DNA of 12,540 nt, from the NCBI GenBank assembly GCA_030627725.1, contig DAOVSZ010000042.1, positions 1-12,540 of the forward strand, given 5' to 3'. Every line of letters starts with the position of its first letter. Position 1 is the first letter of the stretch. Both the position numbers and the translations under genes were made by a program. The DNA comes from Desulfobulbaceae bacterium. Lineage in GTDB: Bacteria; Desulfobacterota; Desulfobulbia; Desulfobulbales; DAOVSZ01. This document shows positions 6,870-12,540 of this stretch, in pieces. Under the pieces are notes generated by a model that did not search any database, had not been told where the DNA came from, and was given only the letters and a program-made list of their open reading frames with translations.

Positions 6870-7021
6870 GTAACTATTCAGCTGCACTCCATCTTCGCCC
6901 ATTTCGACCTGCTCGAATAGCACAAGTATGCTTCGCACGCCTAAATGAACGAATATGAAGCACATCTGAAAGTTACAGGATGGAGTTTAGGCCATGTTTG
7001 CTGCTCCACCTGAATAGTTAC
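6870..7021 (+). mobile_element. Repeat element B: 152-bp MITE-like element with 8-bp target duplication
   Basis: Both ends carry the same 12-bp terminal inverted repeat, GTAACTATTCAG (6870-6881, and inverted at 7010-7021). The flanks are CTTTGAGC (6862-6869) and CTTTAAGC (7022-7029), an 8-bp direct repeat with one mismatch, as expected of a target-site duplication. A further inverted copy of the end with one base missing (CTGAAAGTTAC, 6966-6976) lies inside, suggesting an internal rearrangement or nested insertion. No open frame of note is present, so a transposase must act in trans. Ends beginning GTAA together with 8-bp duplications are characteristic of the IS66 group; linking this element to IS66 is inference. 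Confidence 0.8.
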
Positions 7022-7035
7022 CTTTAAGCAAGGGA

Positions 7036-7042
7036 AAGGAGG
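7036..7042 (+). promoter_or_regulatory. Orphan Shine-Dalgarno-like sequence
   Basis: AAAGGAGG is a near-perfect match to the 16S rRNA 3' end, yet no start codon opens a real gene at a usable distance. The first ATG (7068) is 25 nt away and heads a 9-codon frame. It may be the remnant of a gene lost when the repeat elements arrived, or chance. Confidence 0.25.
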
Positions 7043-7058
7043 AGCGCAGATATTTTTT

Positions 7059-7087
7059 TTGCAGAAAATGAGCAACTATTGTATATT
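7059..7087 (+). promoter_or_regulatory. Candidate promoter just upstream of the orphan terminator
   Basis: TTGCAG (7059-7064), a 17-bp spacer and TATATT (7082-7087) form a sigma-70-like promoter with a good -10 (5 of 6), a weak -35 (3 of 6) and ideal spacing. Transcription would begin around 7094 and meet a terminator about 20 nt later, before reaching prfC. Confidence 0.35.
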
Positions 7088-7114
7088 TGTAAAATAATTC
7101 TATCAACCTACCCG

Positions 7115-7142
7115 AAACGGGCCTCTTACGGCCCGTTTTTTT
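7115..7142 (+). terminator. Orphan rho-independent terminator upstream of prfC
   Basis: A 9-bp stem, AAACGGGCC (7115-7123) with GGCCCGTTT (7130-7138), has a 6-nt loop and a seven-base T run (7136-7142). No plus-strand gene ends upstream: the nearest gene runs the other way. It could end a very short transcript from the 7059-7087 promoter candidate, act as an attenuator in the prfC leader, or be left over from a lost gene. Confidence 0.8.
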
Positions 7143-7153
7143 GTTCTGAAAAC

Positions 7154-7287
7154 GTAACTATTCAGCAGCACCCAATCTGTCCGTGATCAGCCCTTCCAGC
7201 ATACCGATGTATAGCCGGGCGGCCTGCCTACGAACATCTCGGGCGCCCCGCAGGAAGTGCCCTTGGGGTGCACTGCTGAAAAGTTAC
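7154..7287 (+). mobile_element. Repeat element C: 134-bp MITE-like element upstream of prfC
   Basis: The left end GTAACTATTCAGCAGCACCC (7154-7173) is mirrored by an inverted right end that reads GTAACTTTTCAGCAGTGCAC from 7287 inwards. With one substitution and a 2-nt gap the terminal repeats extend over roughly 20 bp. The flanks share only AAAAC (7149-7153 and 7288-7292), so an 8-bp duplication like that of element B is not evident. The inside is GC-rich, with a GGGCGCCC palindrome, and has no gene. It starts 11 bp after the orphan terminator and ends 29 bp before the prfC start. Confidence 0.72.
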
Positions 7288-7303
7288 AAAACAAACCTTT
7301 ACT

Positions 7304-7309
7304 GAAGAG
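7304..7309 (+). promoter_or_regulatory. Weak ribosome binding site of prfC
   Basis: GAAGAG ends 7 nt before the GTG at 7317. It is modest, but it supports the GTG over the in-frame ATG at 7257, which lies inside repeat element C. Confidence 0.45.
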
Positions 7310-7316
7310 TACAGCA

Positions 7317-8906
7317 GTGAACATAAAACAGCATGAAAAAGAGATCAAACGGCGCCGGACATTCGGAATCATCAGCCATCCGGACGCCGGCAAAACGACC
7401 CTGACCGAAAAACTCCTGCTCTTTGGCGGCGCGATTACGCTTGCCGGCGCGGTCAAGTCGCGCAAGGCCGAGCGGCATGCGACAAGCGACTGGATGTCGA
7501 TTGAAAAGGAGCGCGGGATATCCGTCACCACCTCGGTGATGAAATTCAACTACCGTGATTATGAGATAAACCTGCTGGACACCCCTGGGCATCAGGATTT
7601 TTCCGAGGACACCTTCCGGGTCCTGACAGCGGTTGACAGCGCCCTCATGGTGATCGACAGCGCCAAGGGAGTGGAACCGCAGACCGAAAAGCTGATGGAG
7701 GTCTGCAGGATGCGGAACACCCCGATCATCACCTTTATCAACAAGCTCGATCGGGAAGGCCTGGCGCCTCTTGACATCCTTGCTGATATCGAAGACAAGC
7801 TGCAGGTAGAATGCGCGCCGCTTTCCTGGCCGATCGGCATGGGAAAAAGCTTTAAGGGCGTCTACAACCTCTTCCGCAAAGAACTCCACATTTTCAAGGC
7901 AGGGCAGAACACACGGCATGAAGAGGCGATTGTCATCTCTGATCTTGCTGATACGAGACTTGATGATCTTTTAGGCAGCCAGGCGGACGAACTGCGTGAA
8001 GACATCGAACTCCTGGAAGGGGCGGCCAACCCCTTTGAGCTTTCGCATTACCTCAAAGGCAACCAGACCCCTGTCTTTTTCGGCAGCGCAATCAACAACT
8101 TCGGGGTCAAGGAGCTGCTCGACGCCTTTGTCGAGATGGCGCCCGACCCAAGACCCTCGACCGCCGCCACCCGCGAGGTATCACCTTACGAAGAGCCCTT
8201 CTCAGGCTTTGTCTTCAAGATCCAGGCAAACATGAACCCGGCGCACCGGGACAGAATCGCCTTTATGCGGATCTGTTCCGGCATCTTCAAACGGGGCATG
8301 AAGGTCATCCATCATCGGCTGGAAAAGGAGATTACCCTGGCAAACGCCACCATCTTCATGGCCCAGGACCGGACCAACGTGGAAGAGGCCTTTCCCGGCG
8401 ACATCATCGGCATCCACAACCACGGCACGATCAAGATCGGCGATACCTTTACCCAGAAGGAAGAGCTTAAATTCACCGGCATCCCGAATTTCGCGCCGGA
8501 GCATTTCAGACGCGTCCTCCTCAAGAGCCCGCTCAAGATGAAGCAGCTCCAGAAAGGCCTTACCCAGCTGGCAGAGGAAGGCGCGGTCCAGTTCTTCCGG
8601 CCGCTCCTGGGCAGCGACTATATCCTGGGCGCTGTCGGCGTCCTGCAGTTTGACGTCACCATGGCGCGCCTCAAGGACGAATACTGGGTCGATGCGGTCT
8701 ATGAACCCATGGACCTTGCAACCGCCAGATGGATCGAATGCGACGACCCGAAAAGATTGGCTGAATTCCAGAAAAAAAATCAGTCCAACCTCGCTTTTGA
8801 CGCCGAAGGCCACCTGACCTATCTTGCCCCAGGCCAATGGCACGTAGGGTATATCATGGAACAGTGGCCGGACGTTGTATTTGCCAAGACCAGAGAGCAT
8901 ACATGA
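7317..8906 (+). CDS. prfC: Peptide chain release factor 3 (RF3)
   Basis: Ribosome-bound translational GTPase that removes RF1/RF2 after peptide release. The GTG start gives 529 residues, the length of E. coli RF3, and puts RRTF at residues 13-16 as in that protein. G1 is HPDAGKTT (21-28), the switch region RGISVTTSV (66-74), G3 DTPGHQDF (88-95), G4 NKLD (142-145) and G5 the SAI of GSAINNFG. Domains II and III follow with the usual LLGAVGVLQFDV-type C-terminal segment (here from LLGSDY onwards). An in-frame ATG at 7257 would add 20 residues encoded by element C and is rejected. The stop TGA overlaps the ATG of the following kinase by 4 bp, so prfC is the first gene of an unusual operon with a two-component system. 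Confidence 0.97.
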   Translation: MNIKQHEKEIKRRRTFGIISHPDAGKTTLTEKLLLFGGAITLAGAVKSRKAERHATSDWMSIEKERGISVTTSVMKFNYRDYEINLLDTPGHQDFSEDTFRVLTAVDSALMVIDSAKGVEPQTEKLMEVCRMRNTPIITFINKLDREGLAPLDILADIEDKLQVECAPLSWPIGMGKSFKGVYNLFRKELHIFKAGQNTRHEEAIVISDLADTRLDDLLGSQADELREDIELLEGAANPFELSHYLKGNQTPVFFGSAINNFGVKELLDAFVEMAPDPRPSTAATREVSPYEEPFSGFVFKIQANMNPAHRDRIAFMRICSGIFKRGMKVIHHRLEKEITLANATIFMAQDRTNVEEAFPGDIIGIHNHGTIKIGDTFTQKEELKFTGIPNFAPEHFRRVLLKSPLKMKQLQKGLTQLAEEGAVQFFRPLLGSDYILGAVGVLQFDVTMARLKDEYWVDAVYEPMDLATARWIECDDPKRLAEFQKKNQSNLAFDAEGHLTYLAPGQWHVGYIMEQWPDVVFAKTREHT

Positions 8907-11161
8907 AACTTTCTCTTCGGCTCTCAATTATACTATTCCTGCTTCTCCTGGTCTGGGGAACAAACCTCATTATTACCCCGTATTCCTATATGTCCTCAGA
9001 GCGGACCCTTACCCGACACGCCAAGGACATCATGCAGAACATCTCCGACCTTACCCTTGAGCAGTCATTCAACCATATCAACAAGGCAAAGAGCGCAGCC
9101 TATCTCACCAAAAATCTCTTAAGCGCCAACGTGGTCACCAATGAGATTGAAGGGGCAACTGCACTGGAGAGGTATTTCTTTGACCAGCTTTCCATCTACC
9201 CGCACCTGGCAGGCATCTACTTCGGCACCCCGGAAGGAAATTTTTTCTATGTGAGCCACAACGAGACGAAAATCGCCGAGGGATTCAGGACAAAAATCAT
9301 CAGACACTCTGACGGCAAGAAAAATGTCGAACTCATCTGGCGCGACAGCGACTTCAACCTCATCAACAGAGAAATGACCCCGGACGACCCCTATGACCCC
9401 CGGGAACGGCCATGGTATCAAAAGGCATTGAAGCAGCAGAAAATTGTCTGGACCGACCCGTATATCTTCTTTACCTCCAAGAAACCGGGAGTGACCATTG
9501 CCGGTCCTTCTTACGACGGAAACAACCGGTTAAAAGGGATAGTCGGTGTTGATATCGGGATCGCGGAACTGTCTACCTTTATCAGCAAATTACGGGTCGG
9601 CAAATCCGGCAAGGCATTTATACTGAACCATAACGGAGATGTTATCGCCTGTCAGGATATTAAGAACCTGACCGTCACAAAAGACAAGGAGGCCATCAGA
9701 CTACCCAAAGTCAATGAGGTAGGTGATGAAATTCTCCATAAGGCGTATAACGCGATACACCGGACGCACGACGACAAAGGATACATACACCTCACTGAAT
9801 CGCTCTTTGCCTCATTTCAGGTTGAGGGCAAAAATTATCTCTGTATGTTCACTCCCTTTCCCGATCCCAGGATAACCTGGTACATCGGCGTCTATCTCCC
9901 TGAAGACGATTATCTCGGCACCATCAAGACAAACCGGCTCTTCAACATCTTTGCAACCGTCCTCATATCTGTTTTTGTCACCCTGCTCGGACTGCTTTTT
10001 TCCAAGACAATTACCCGCCCCATTGAAAACCTGCAGAATGAAGCCAAGGCCATACAGCAAAACGACCTGACCACAACTTTTGACACCGAATCCATCTTCA
10101 ATGAGATCCAAGACACGGCTCTTTCTTTTTCCAGAATGAAAAAAAACCTGATCGACTCCAGAGAAAAACTCCTGGAAGGGGAAAGGATCTACCGGACGAT
10201 TACCAATACCGCCAATGACGCCATTATCATGATAAATGCCGAGAAACGGATTTCCTACTGGAACCCGGCAGCGGAGAAAATATTCGGTTATTCCTCTGAT
10301 GAAATCACCGGCAAAAAATTTTATGAGACCCTGGCGCCATCGAATTATCCCTCCTCGTCCAGGAGTGGACTCGACTTTGTATTAAAAAACGGCACAGGTG
10401 AATTCACTGACAGGACAATGGAGATACTGACAATAAAAAAGGACGGTACAAAATTCCCGGTAGAACTTTCACTGGCAAGTCTTGAACTCAAAGGAGAATG
10501 GCATGCTGTCGCGATAATGCGTGACATCACGGAACGAAAAAAGGCGGAACAGGTGAAAAAACGGCTGGTCAACGATCTCCATGACGGAATCGGAGGAAGC
10601 CTCACCAATATCAAACTGCTCGCGGAAATAGCAAAAAACCGCTCTGAAGATACGGAGATGCAGAAGACTTTTTCCAGTATAGCGGATGTCTGCCAGGACT
10701 CTATGATTGAAATCAGGAACTATATGAATATTCTGGACGATCACGAGGCAAACTGGCAGAGCCTGCTCGCGGAAATGCGCCAGTACTGCAACAAGATCCT
10801 TTCCTCCCACAGTATCTCCTTTGATCTTTCCTCAAACATAAGCCATGAGGCCTCGCCCCCGACAACAATCGTCTACATGAATCTTTTCAGGACAATCAAG
10901 GAGGCGCTCACCAATATTATCAAACACGCAAACGCCTCAATGGTTACAATAACACTTGAGGTGACAACAAACGATATACACTGCATGATTGCCGATAACG
11001 GCAAGGGTATCGAACCAAAGACAGGCGGCGGCAGAGGGCTCCTCAGCATGGAAACACGTGTAAAAGAACTTGGCGGCGATATTGAAATCATCTCTGAAGA
11101 CGGAGTCAGGATCAGGATCAATATCCCTTTGACTCAGGATTACCAGGAACTTCTCACCTAA
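8903..11161 (+). CDS. dCache-HAMP-PAS sensor histidine kinase, NarL/HisKA_3 type
   Basis: 752 residues. Membrane helices at about 6-24 and 346-367 flank a large periplasmic dCache sensor (26-344). It holds the ligand-site pattern Y164-x4-R169-x-W171-Y172, then Y187 and D217, which matches the pattern described for amino-acid-binding dCache domains, though parts of it are common in Cache domains generally. HAMP covers about 366-418 and PAS about 424-546 (NTANDAIIMINAEKRISYWN; ends DITERKKAE). The HisKA_3 dimerisation domain has phospho-accepting H560 in NDLHDGIGGSLTNIK. The HATPase has EALTNIIKHANAS (667-679), DNGKG (698-702) and GGGRGLLSM (708-716). The start is the ATG within the prfC stop (ATGA); an upstream in-frame ATG at 8837 lies within prfC and would push the first membrane helix inward. 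The response regulator gene follows after 18 bp. Confidence 0.95.
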   Translation: MKLSLRLSIILFLLLLVWGTNLIITPYSYMSSERTLTRHAKDIMQNISDLTLEQSFNHINKAKSAAYLTKNLLSANVVTNEIEGATALERYFFDQLSIYPHLAGIYFGTPEGNFFYVSHNETKIAEGFRTKIIRHSDGKKNVELIWRDSDFNLINREMTPDDPYDPRERPWYQKALKQQKIVWTDPYIFFTSKKPGVTIAGPSYDGNNRLKGIVGVDIGIAELSTFISKLRVGKSGKAFILNHNGDVIACQDIKNLTVTKDKEAIRLPKVNEVGDEILHKAYNAIHRTHDDKGYIHLTESLFASFQVEGKNYLCMFTPFPDPRITWYIGVYLPEDDYLGTIKTNRLFNIFATVLISVFVTLLGLLFSKTITRPIENLQNEAKAIQQNDLTTTFDTESIFNEIQDTALSFSRMKKNLIDSREKLLEGERIYRTITNTANDAIIMINAEKRISYWNPAAEKIFGYSSDEITGKKFYETLAPSNYPSSSRSGLDFVLKNGTGEFTDRTMEILTIKKDGTKFPVELSLASLELKGEWHAVAIMRDITERKKAEQVKKRLVNDLHDGIGGSLTNIKLLAEIAKNRSEDTEMQKTFSSIADVCQDSMIEIRNYMNILDDHEANWQSLLAEMRQYCNKILSSHSISFDLSSNISHEASPPTTIVYMNLFRTIKEALTNIIKHANASMVTITLEVTTNDIHCMIADNGKGIEPKTGGGRGLLSMETRVKELGGDIEIISEDGVRIRINIPLTQDYQELLT

Positions 11162-11179
11162 CTTAAGGTCACGACCACC

Positions 11180-11839
11180 ATGAAAATCGGAATAGTTGAA
11201 GACAACACCCTGTTACGGGAAAATCTTGCCTTTCTTATCAATGGCGAACCTGACCTTGAAGTGTGCTGCAGCTATGGTTCCGCGGAAGAGCTCGACAGCA
11301 GTTTCAATTTGACGGGCGCTGAAGACAGCCTGGAAGACAGGCCGGACAATCTCCCTGACATTCTGCTTCTCGATCTTGGCCTGCCCGGCATGTCCGGAAT
11401 AGAACTGACAAAAAAAATCAAGGCCGGCTATCCTGAAATCGACATCATGGTGCATACTGTTTTTGACAACCGCGACACCGTGTTTGCCGCCATCAAGGCC
11501 GGGGCATCCGGCTATATCTTAAAAGGCGCGGCCCCCAGGGAACTTATTGAGGCAATACACAACTTAAGCCTGGGCGGCGCGCCGATGAGTCCTAAGATCG
11601 CCAGGGCGGTCATCAGTGAGTTCCAGGAGGGCACCAACGACGACCCGTATTTGCTGACAGCCCGAGAAAAAGAGATCCTGGGCGGCCTTCAGAAGGGTCT
11701 GACCTATAAGGAACTTGGCGACAAACTTTGCATCAGCCCGCATACCATCCACTCCCACATAAAGAACATCTACGAAAAACTCCACGCCAAAAACAGAAAA
11801 GAAGCCCTTAGCAAAGCGAGGCAGAAAGGAATTATTTAA
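11180..11839 (+). CDS. NarL/FixJ-family response regulator
   Basis: 219 residues. The receiver has acidic E7/D8, phospho-accepting D65 in LLLDLGLPGMSG, T93 and K115. The LuxR-type helix-turn-helix runs from about 158 to 214 (LTAREKEILGGLQKGLTYKE, then SPHTIHSHIKNIYEKL). It is the evident partner of the HisKA_3 kinase ending 18 bp upstream, since that kinase class pairs with NarL-type regulators. The phospho-acceptor is about ten residues later than usual because of an acidic insert (about 42-58, with GAEDSLEDRPDN) between the second and third strands of the receiver. The only ribosome-site candidate is AAGG, 12 nt before the ATG, so coupling with the kinase is likely. Targets cannot be read from the sequence. 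Confidence 0.95.
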   Translation: MKIGIVEDNTLLRENLAFLINGEPDLEVCCSYGSAEELDSSFNLTGAEDSLEDRPDNLPDILLLDLGLPGMSGIELTKKIKAGYPEIDIMVHTVFDNRDTVFAAIKAGASGYILKGAAPRELIEAIHNLSLGGAPMSPKIARAVISEFQEGTNDDPYLLTAREKEILGGLQKGLTYKELGDKLCISPHTIHSHIKNIYEKLHAKNRKEALSKARQKGII

Positions 11840-11901
11840 AAAAATACCCTGAAAATACCCCGGTACGGTGATTTTATTTTTTTTTACGGCTGCTATTTTA
11901 G

Positions 11902-11940
11902 AGATAGTTTCTGAAAAAAATAGATAGTTTCTGAAAAAAA
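11902..11940 (+). repeat. Duplicated 19-bp sequence with 20-bp period
   Basis: AGATAGTTTCTGAAAAAAA occurs twice, at 11902-11920 and 11922-11940, with one base between. The copies are identical and spaced about two helical turns apart. They lie 44 bp upstream of the ATG of the cNMP-binding protein gene, in a 144-bp gap that otherwise holds only A/T tracts. The pair could be a double regulator site or a recent slippage duplication. Confidence 0.8.
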
Positions 11941-11972
11941 GATTCGGTACACAACAGACACTAGAAAAAACC

Positions 11973-11977
11973 GGGGG
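11973..11977 (+). promoter_or_regulatory. Ribosome binding site of the cNMP-binding protein gene
   Basis: GGGGG lies 6 nt before the ATG at 11984 and directly abuts an in-frame TTG at 11978. The spacing favours the ATG. Confidence 0.5.
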
Positions 11978-11983
11978 TTGGAC

Positions 11984-12493
11984 ATGAACGATTATACTCA
12001 CTCATTCAGCTCGTTTCATGAAGGAGAAGACCTGATCGGGACCGTCCATGAGGCCGGCGCAACAATCTACAAACCGGGAGATCCGGCTGAAGATATCTAC
12101 ATAATCCAAAGTGGTTCGGTCGAAATTTCATTCCAGCGTAATGATGAAAAGACGGTTCTTGAAGTCCTCACGAAAAATGACTTTTTTGGTGAAGCAGCCA
12201 TTCTGCAGGCACAAAAAAGACATTCAACCGTCAGAACTACCAGGCGCACCTGCCTCCTGCGCATTAATAAACATTCTCTTCTTAAAAAGATGCGCGATGA
12301 CCGTGCTGTCTTTCTGCATCTGACAAAGGAACTGGCATCCAGAATTAAACGCTCGACGAGACGCTCTTCAACAGATCTGAGAAACAACGGGATTCTCCAA
12401 TTTTCTGGAGAAGAAAACGCTTTTTTACTGTCATTACAGCCTGATCAGGCCCTGCATCTTCTCCAGGATCTTATTCGCACCCTCAGACGGTGA
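11984..12493 (+). CDS. Stand-alone cyclic nucleotide-binding domain protein
   Basis: 169 residues. The Crp/cNMP-type beta-roll covers about 16-125: IYKPGDPAEDIYIIQSGSVE, then a phosphate-binding cassette FFGEAAIL...KRHSTV with G69, E70, A72, R79, T82 and V83. The Glu and Arg that contact the sugar and phosphate of cAMP or cGMP in this family are both present, so nucleotide binding is plausible. The remaining 45 or so residues (RSTRRSSTDL to the end) form a short basic, then helical tail with no helix-turn-helix. It is therefore unlikely to be a Crp-type regulator and probably acts by protein contact or as part of a larger signalling complex. The gene follows the response regulator after 144 bp with its own ribosome site. 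The final 47 bp of the window after its stop are too short to assign. Confidence 0.88.
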   Translation: MNDYTHSFSSFHEGEDLIGTVHEAGATIYKPGDPAEDIYIIQSGSVEISFQRNDEKTVLEVLTKNDFFGEAAILQAQKRHSTVRTTRRTCLLRINKHSLLKKMRDDRAVFLHLTKELASRIKRSTRRSSTDLRNNGILQFSGEENAFLLSLQPDQALHLLQDLIRTLRR

Positions 12494-12540
12494 AATGCCC
12501 TTATTGGGAAAGAACACACATCGTTGTCTCCCTGCTGCAA

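Noticed and set aside
6897..6976. Short inverted segments inside element B as a riboswitch or hairpin RNA
   Set aside because: The pairings are short and are better explained by a decayed internal copy of the element end.
7068..7097. Nine-codon frame (MSNYCIFVK) before the orphan terminator
   Set aside because: The only strong ribosome-site match is 25 nt upstream, too far. The frame overlaps a promoter candidate and has no feature of a leader peptide, such as a run of one amino acid.
7257..7316. In-frame ATG that would extend RF3 by 20 residues
   Set aside because: It lies inside repeat element C, and the extension has no counterpart in RF3. The GTG at 7317 gives the standard 529-residue protein.
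8837..8902. Upstream in-frame ATG for the Cache kinase
   Set aside because: It sits within the prfC coding region and would place 22 non-hydrophobic residues before the first membrane helix. The ATG overlapping the prfC stop is the natural start.
8202..8927. Long open frame of 241 codons on the minus strand
   Set aside because: It is antisense to prfC, whose protein is fully recognisable; the translation has no family features.
11840..11895. Possible terminator after the response regulator
   Set aside because: A T-rich run is present, but the best stem before it (around CCGGTACGG) has only about 3 bp, too weak to call.
11978..11983. TTG start for the cNMP-binding protein
   Set aside because: The GGGGG ribosome site abuts the TTG but is correctly spaced for the ATG at 11984.
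12490..12540. Possible next gene at the window end
   Set aside because: A GTG at 12490 overlapping the stop and an ATG at 12495 each open a frame to the edge, but neither has a ribosome site and only about 15 codons are visible.

Overview
The window reads as chromosomal DNA of a Gram-negative bacterium. A Desulfobacterota (delta-proteobacterial) origin is my best guess, and it is inference only. It rests on intermediate GC, the density of two-component proteins, the Cache/PAS and HDFNN-type histidine kinases, and short intergenic tandem repeats such as TCAGGGG. Nothing in the window fixes the species. There are ten confident genes and no rRNA, tRNA, CRISPR array, intact transposase or phage gene.

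Layout. (1) 66-2805, plus strand: a membrane protein with two complete CDP-alcohol phosphatidyltransferase domains; directly after it an XRE-type DNA-binding protein with one membrane segment and an extracytoplasmic DUF11-like plus EF-hand region; then a small secreted protein that seems to share the DUF11-like fold. A terminator at 2934-2966 closes this block. (2) 3020-4051, plus strand: a YchF-family protein whose C-terminal half is normal but whose G1, switch I and G3 motifs are eroded. (3) 6737-4030, minus strand: a translationally coupled pair, a family 3 solute-binding protein followed by a hybrid histidine kinase with a C-terminal receiver; its 3' end overlaps the YchF-like gene by 22 bp. 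(4) 6744-7316: a 573-bp gene-free stretch with the minus-strand promoter candidate, two short inverted-repeat (MITE-like) elements and an orphan terminator. (5) 7317-11839, plus strand: prfC (release factor 3), overlapping by 4 bp a dCache-HAMP-PAS histidine kinase, then its NarL-type response regulator. (6) 11984-12493: a stand-alone cyclic-nucleotide-binding-domain protein behind a duplicated 19-bp sequence.

How they may work together. The window is rich in membrane signalling: two histidine kinases, a binding protein feeding one of them, a membrane-tethered DNA-binding protein and a cNMP-type sensor. The Cache kinase and NarL regulator form an obvious pair. The hybrid kinase has no DNA-binding partner in view and may be driven by the binding protein encoded with it. 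The phospholipid fusion gene could place both branches of CDP-diacylglycerol use (serine and glycerol-phosphate) in one polypeptide.

The clearest unexplained signal is a family of short elements with ends like GTAACTATTCAGCAGCAC in three intergenic sites (2808, 6870-7021, 7154-7287). The middle one is flanked by an 8-bp direct repeat (7 of 8 identical), which marks it as a transposed, non-coding element.
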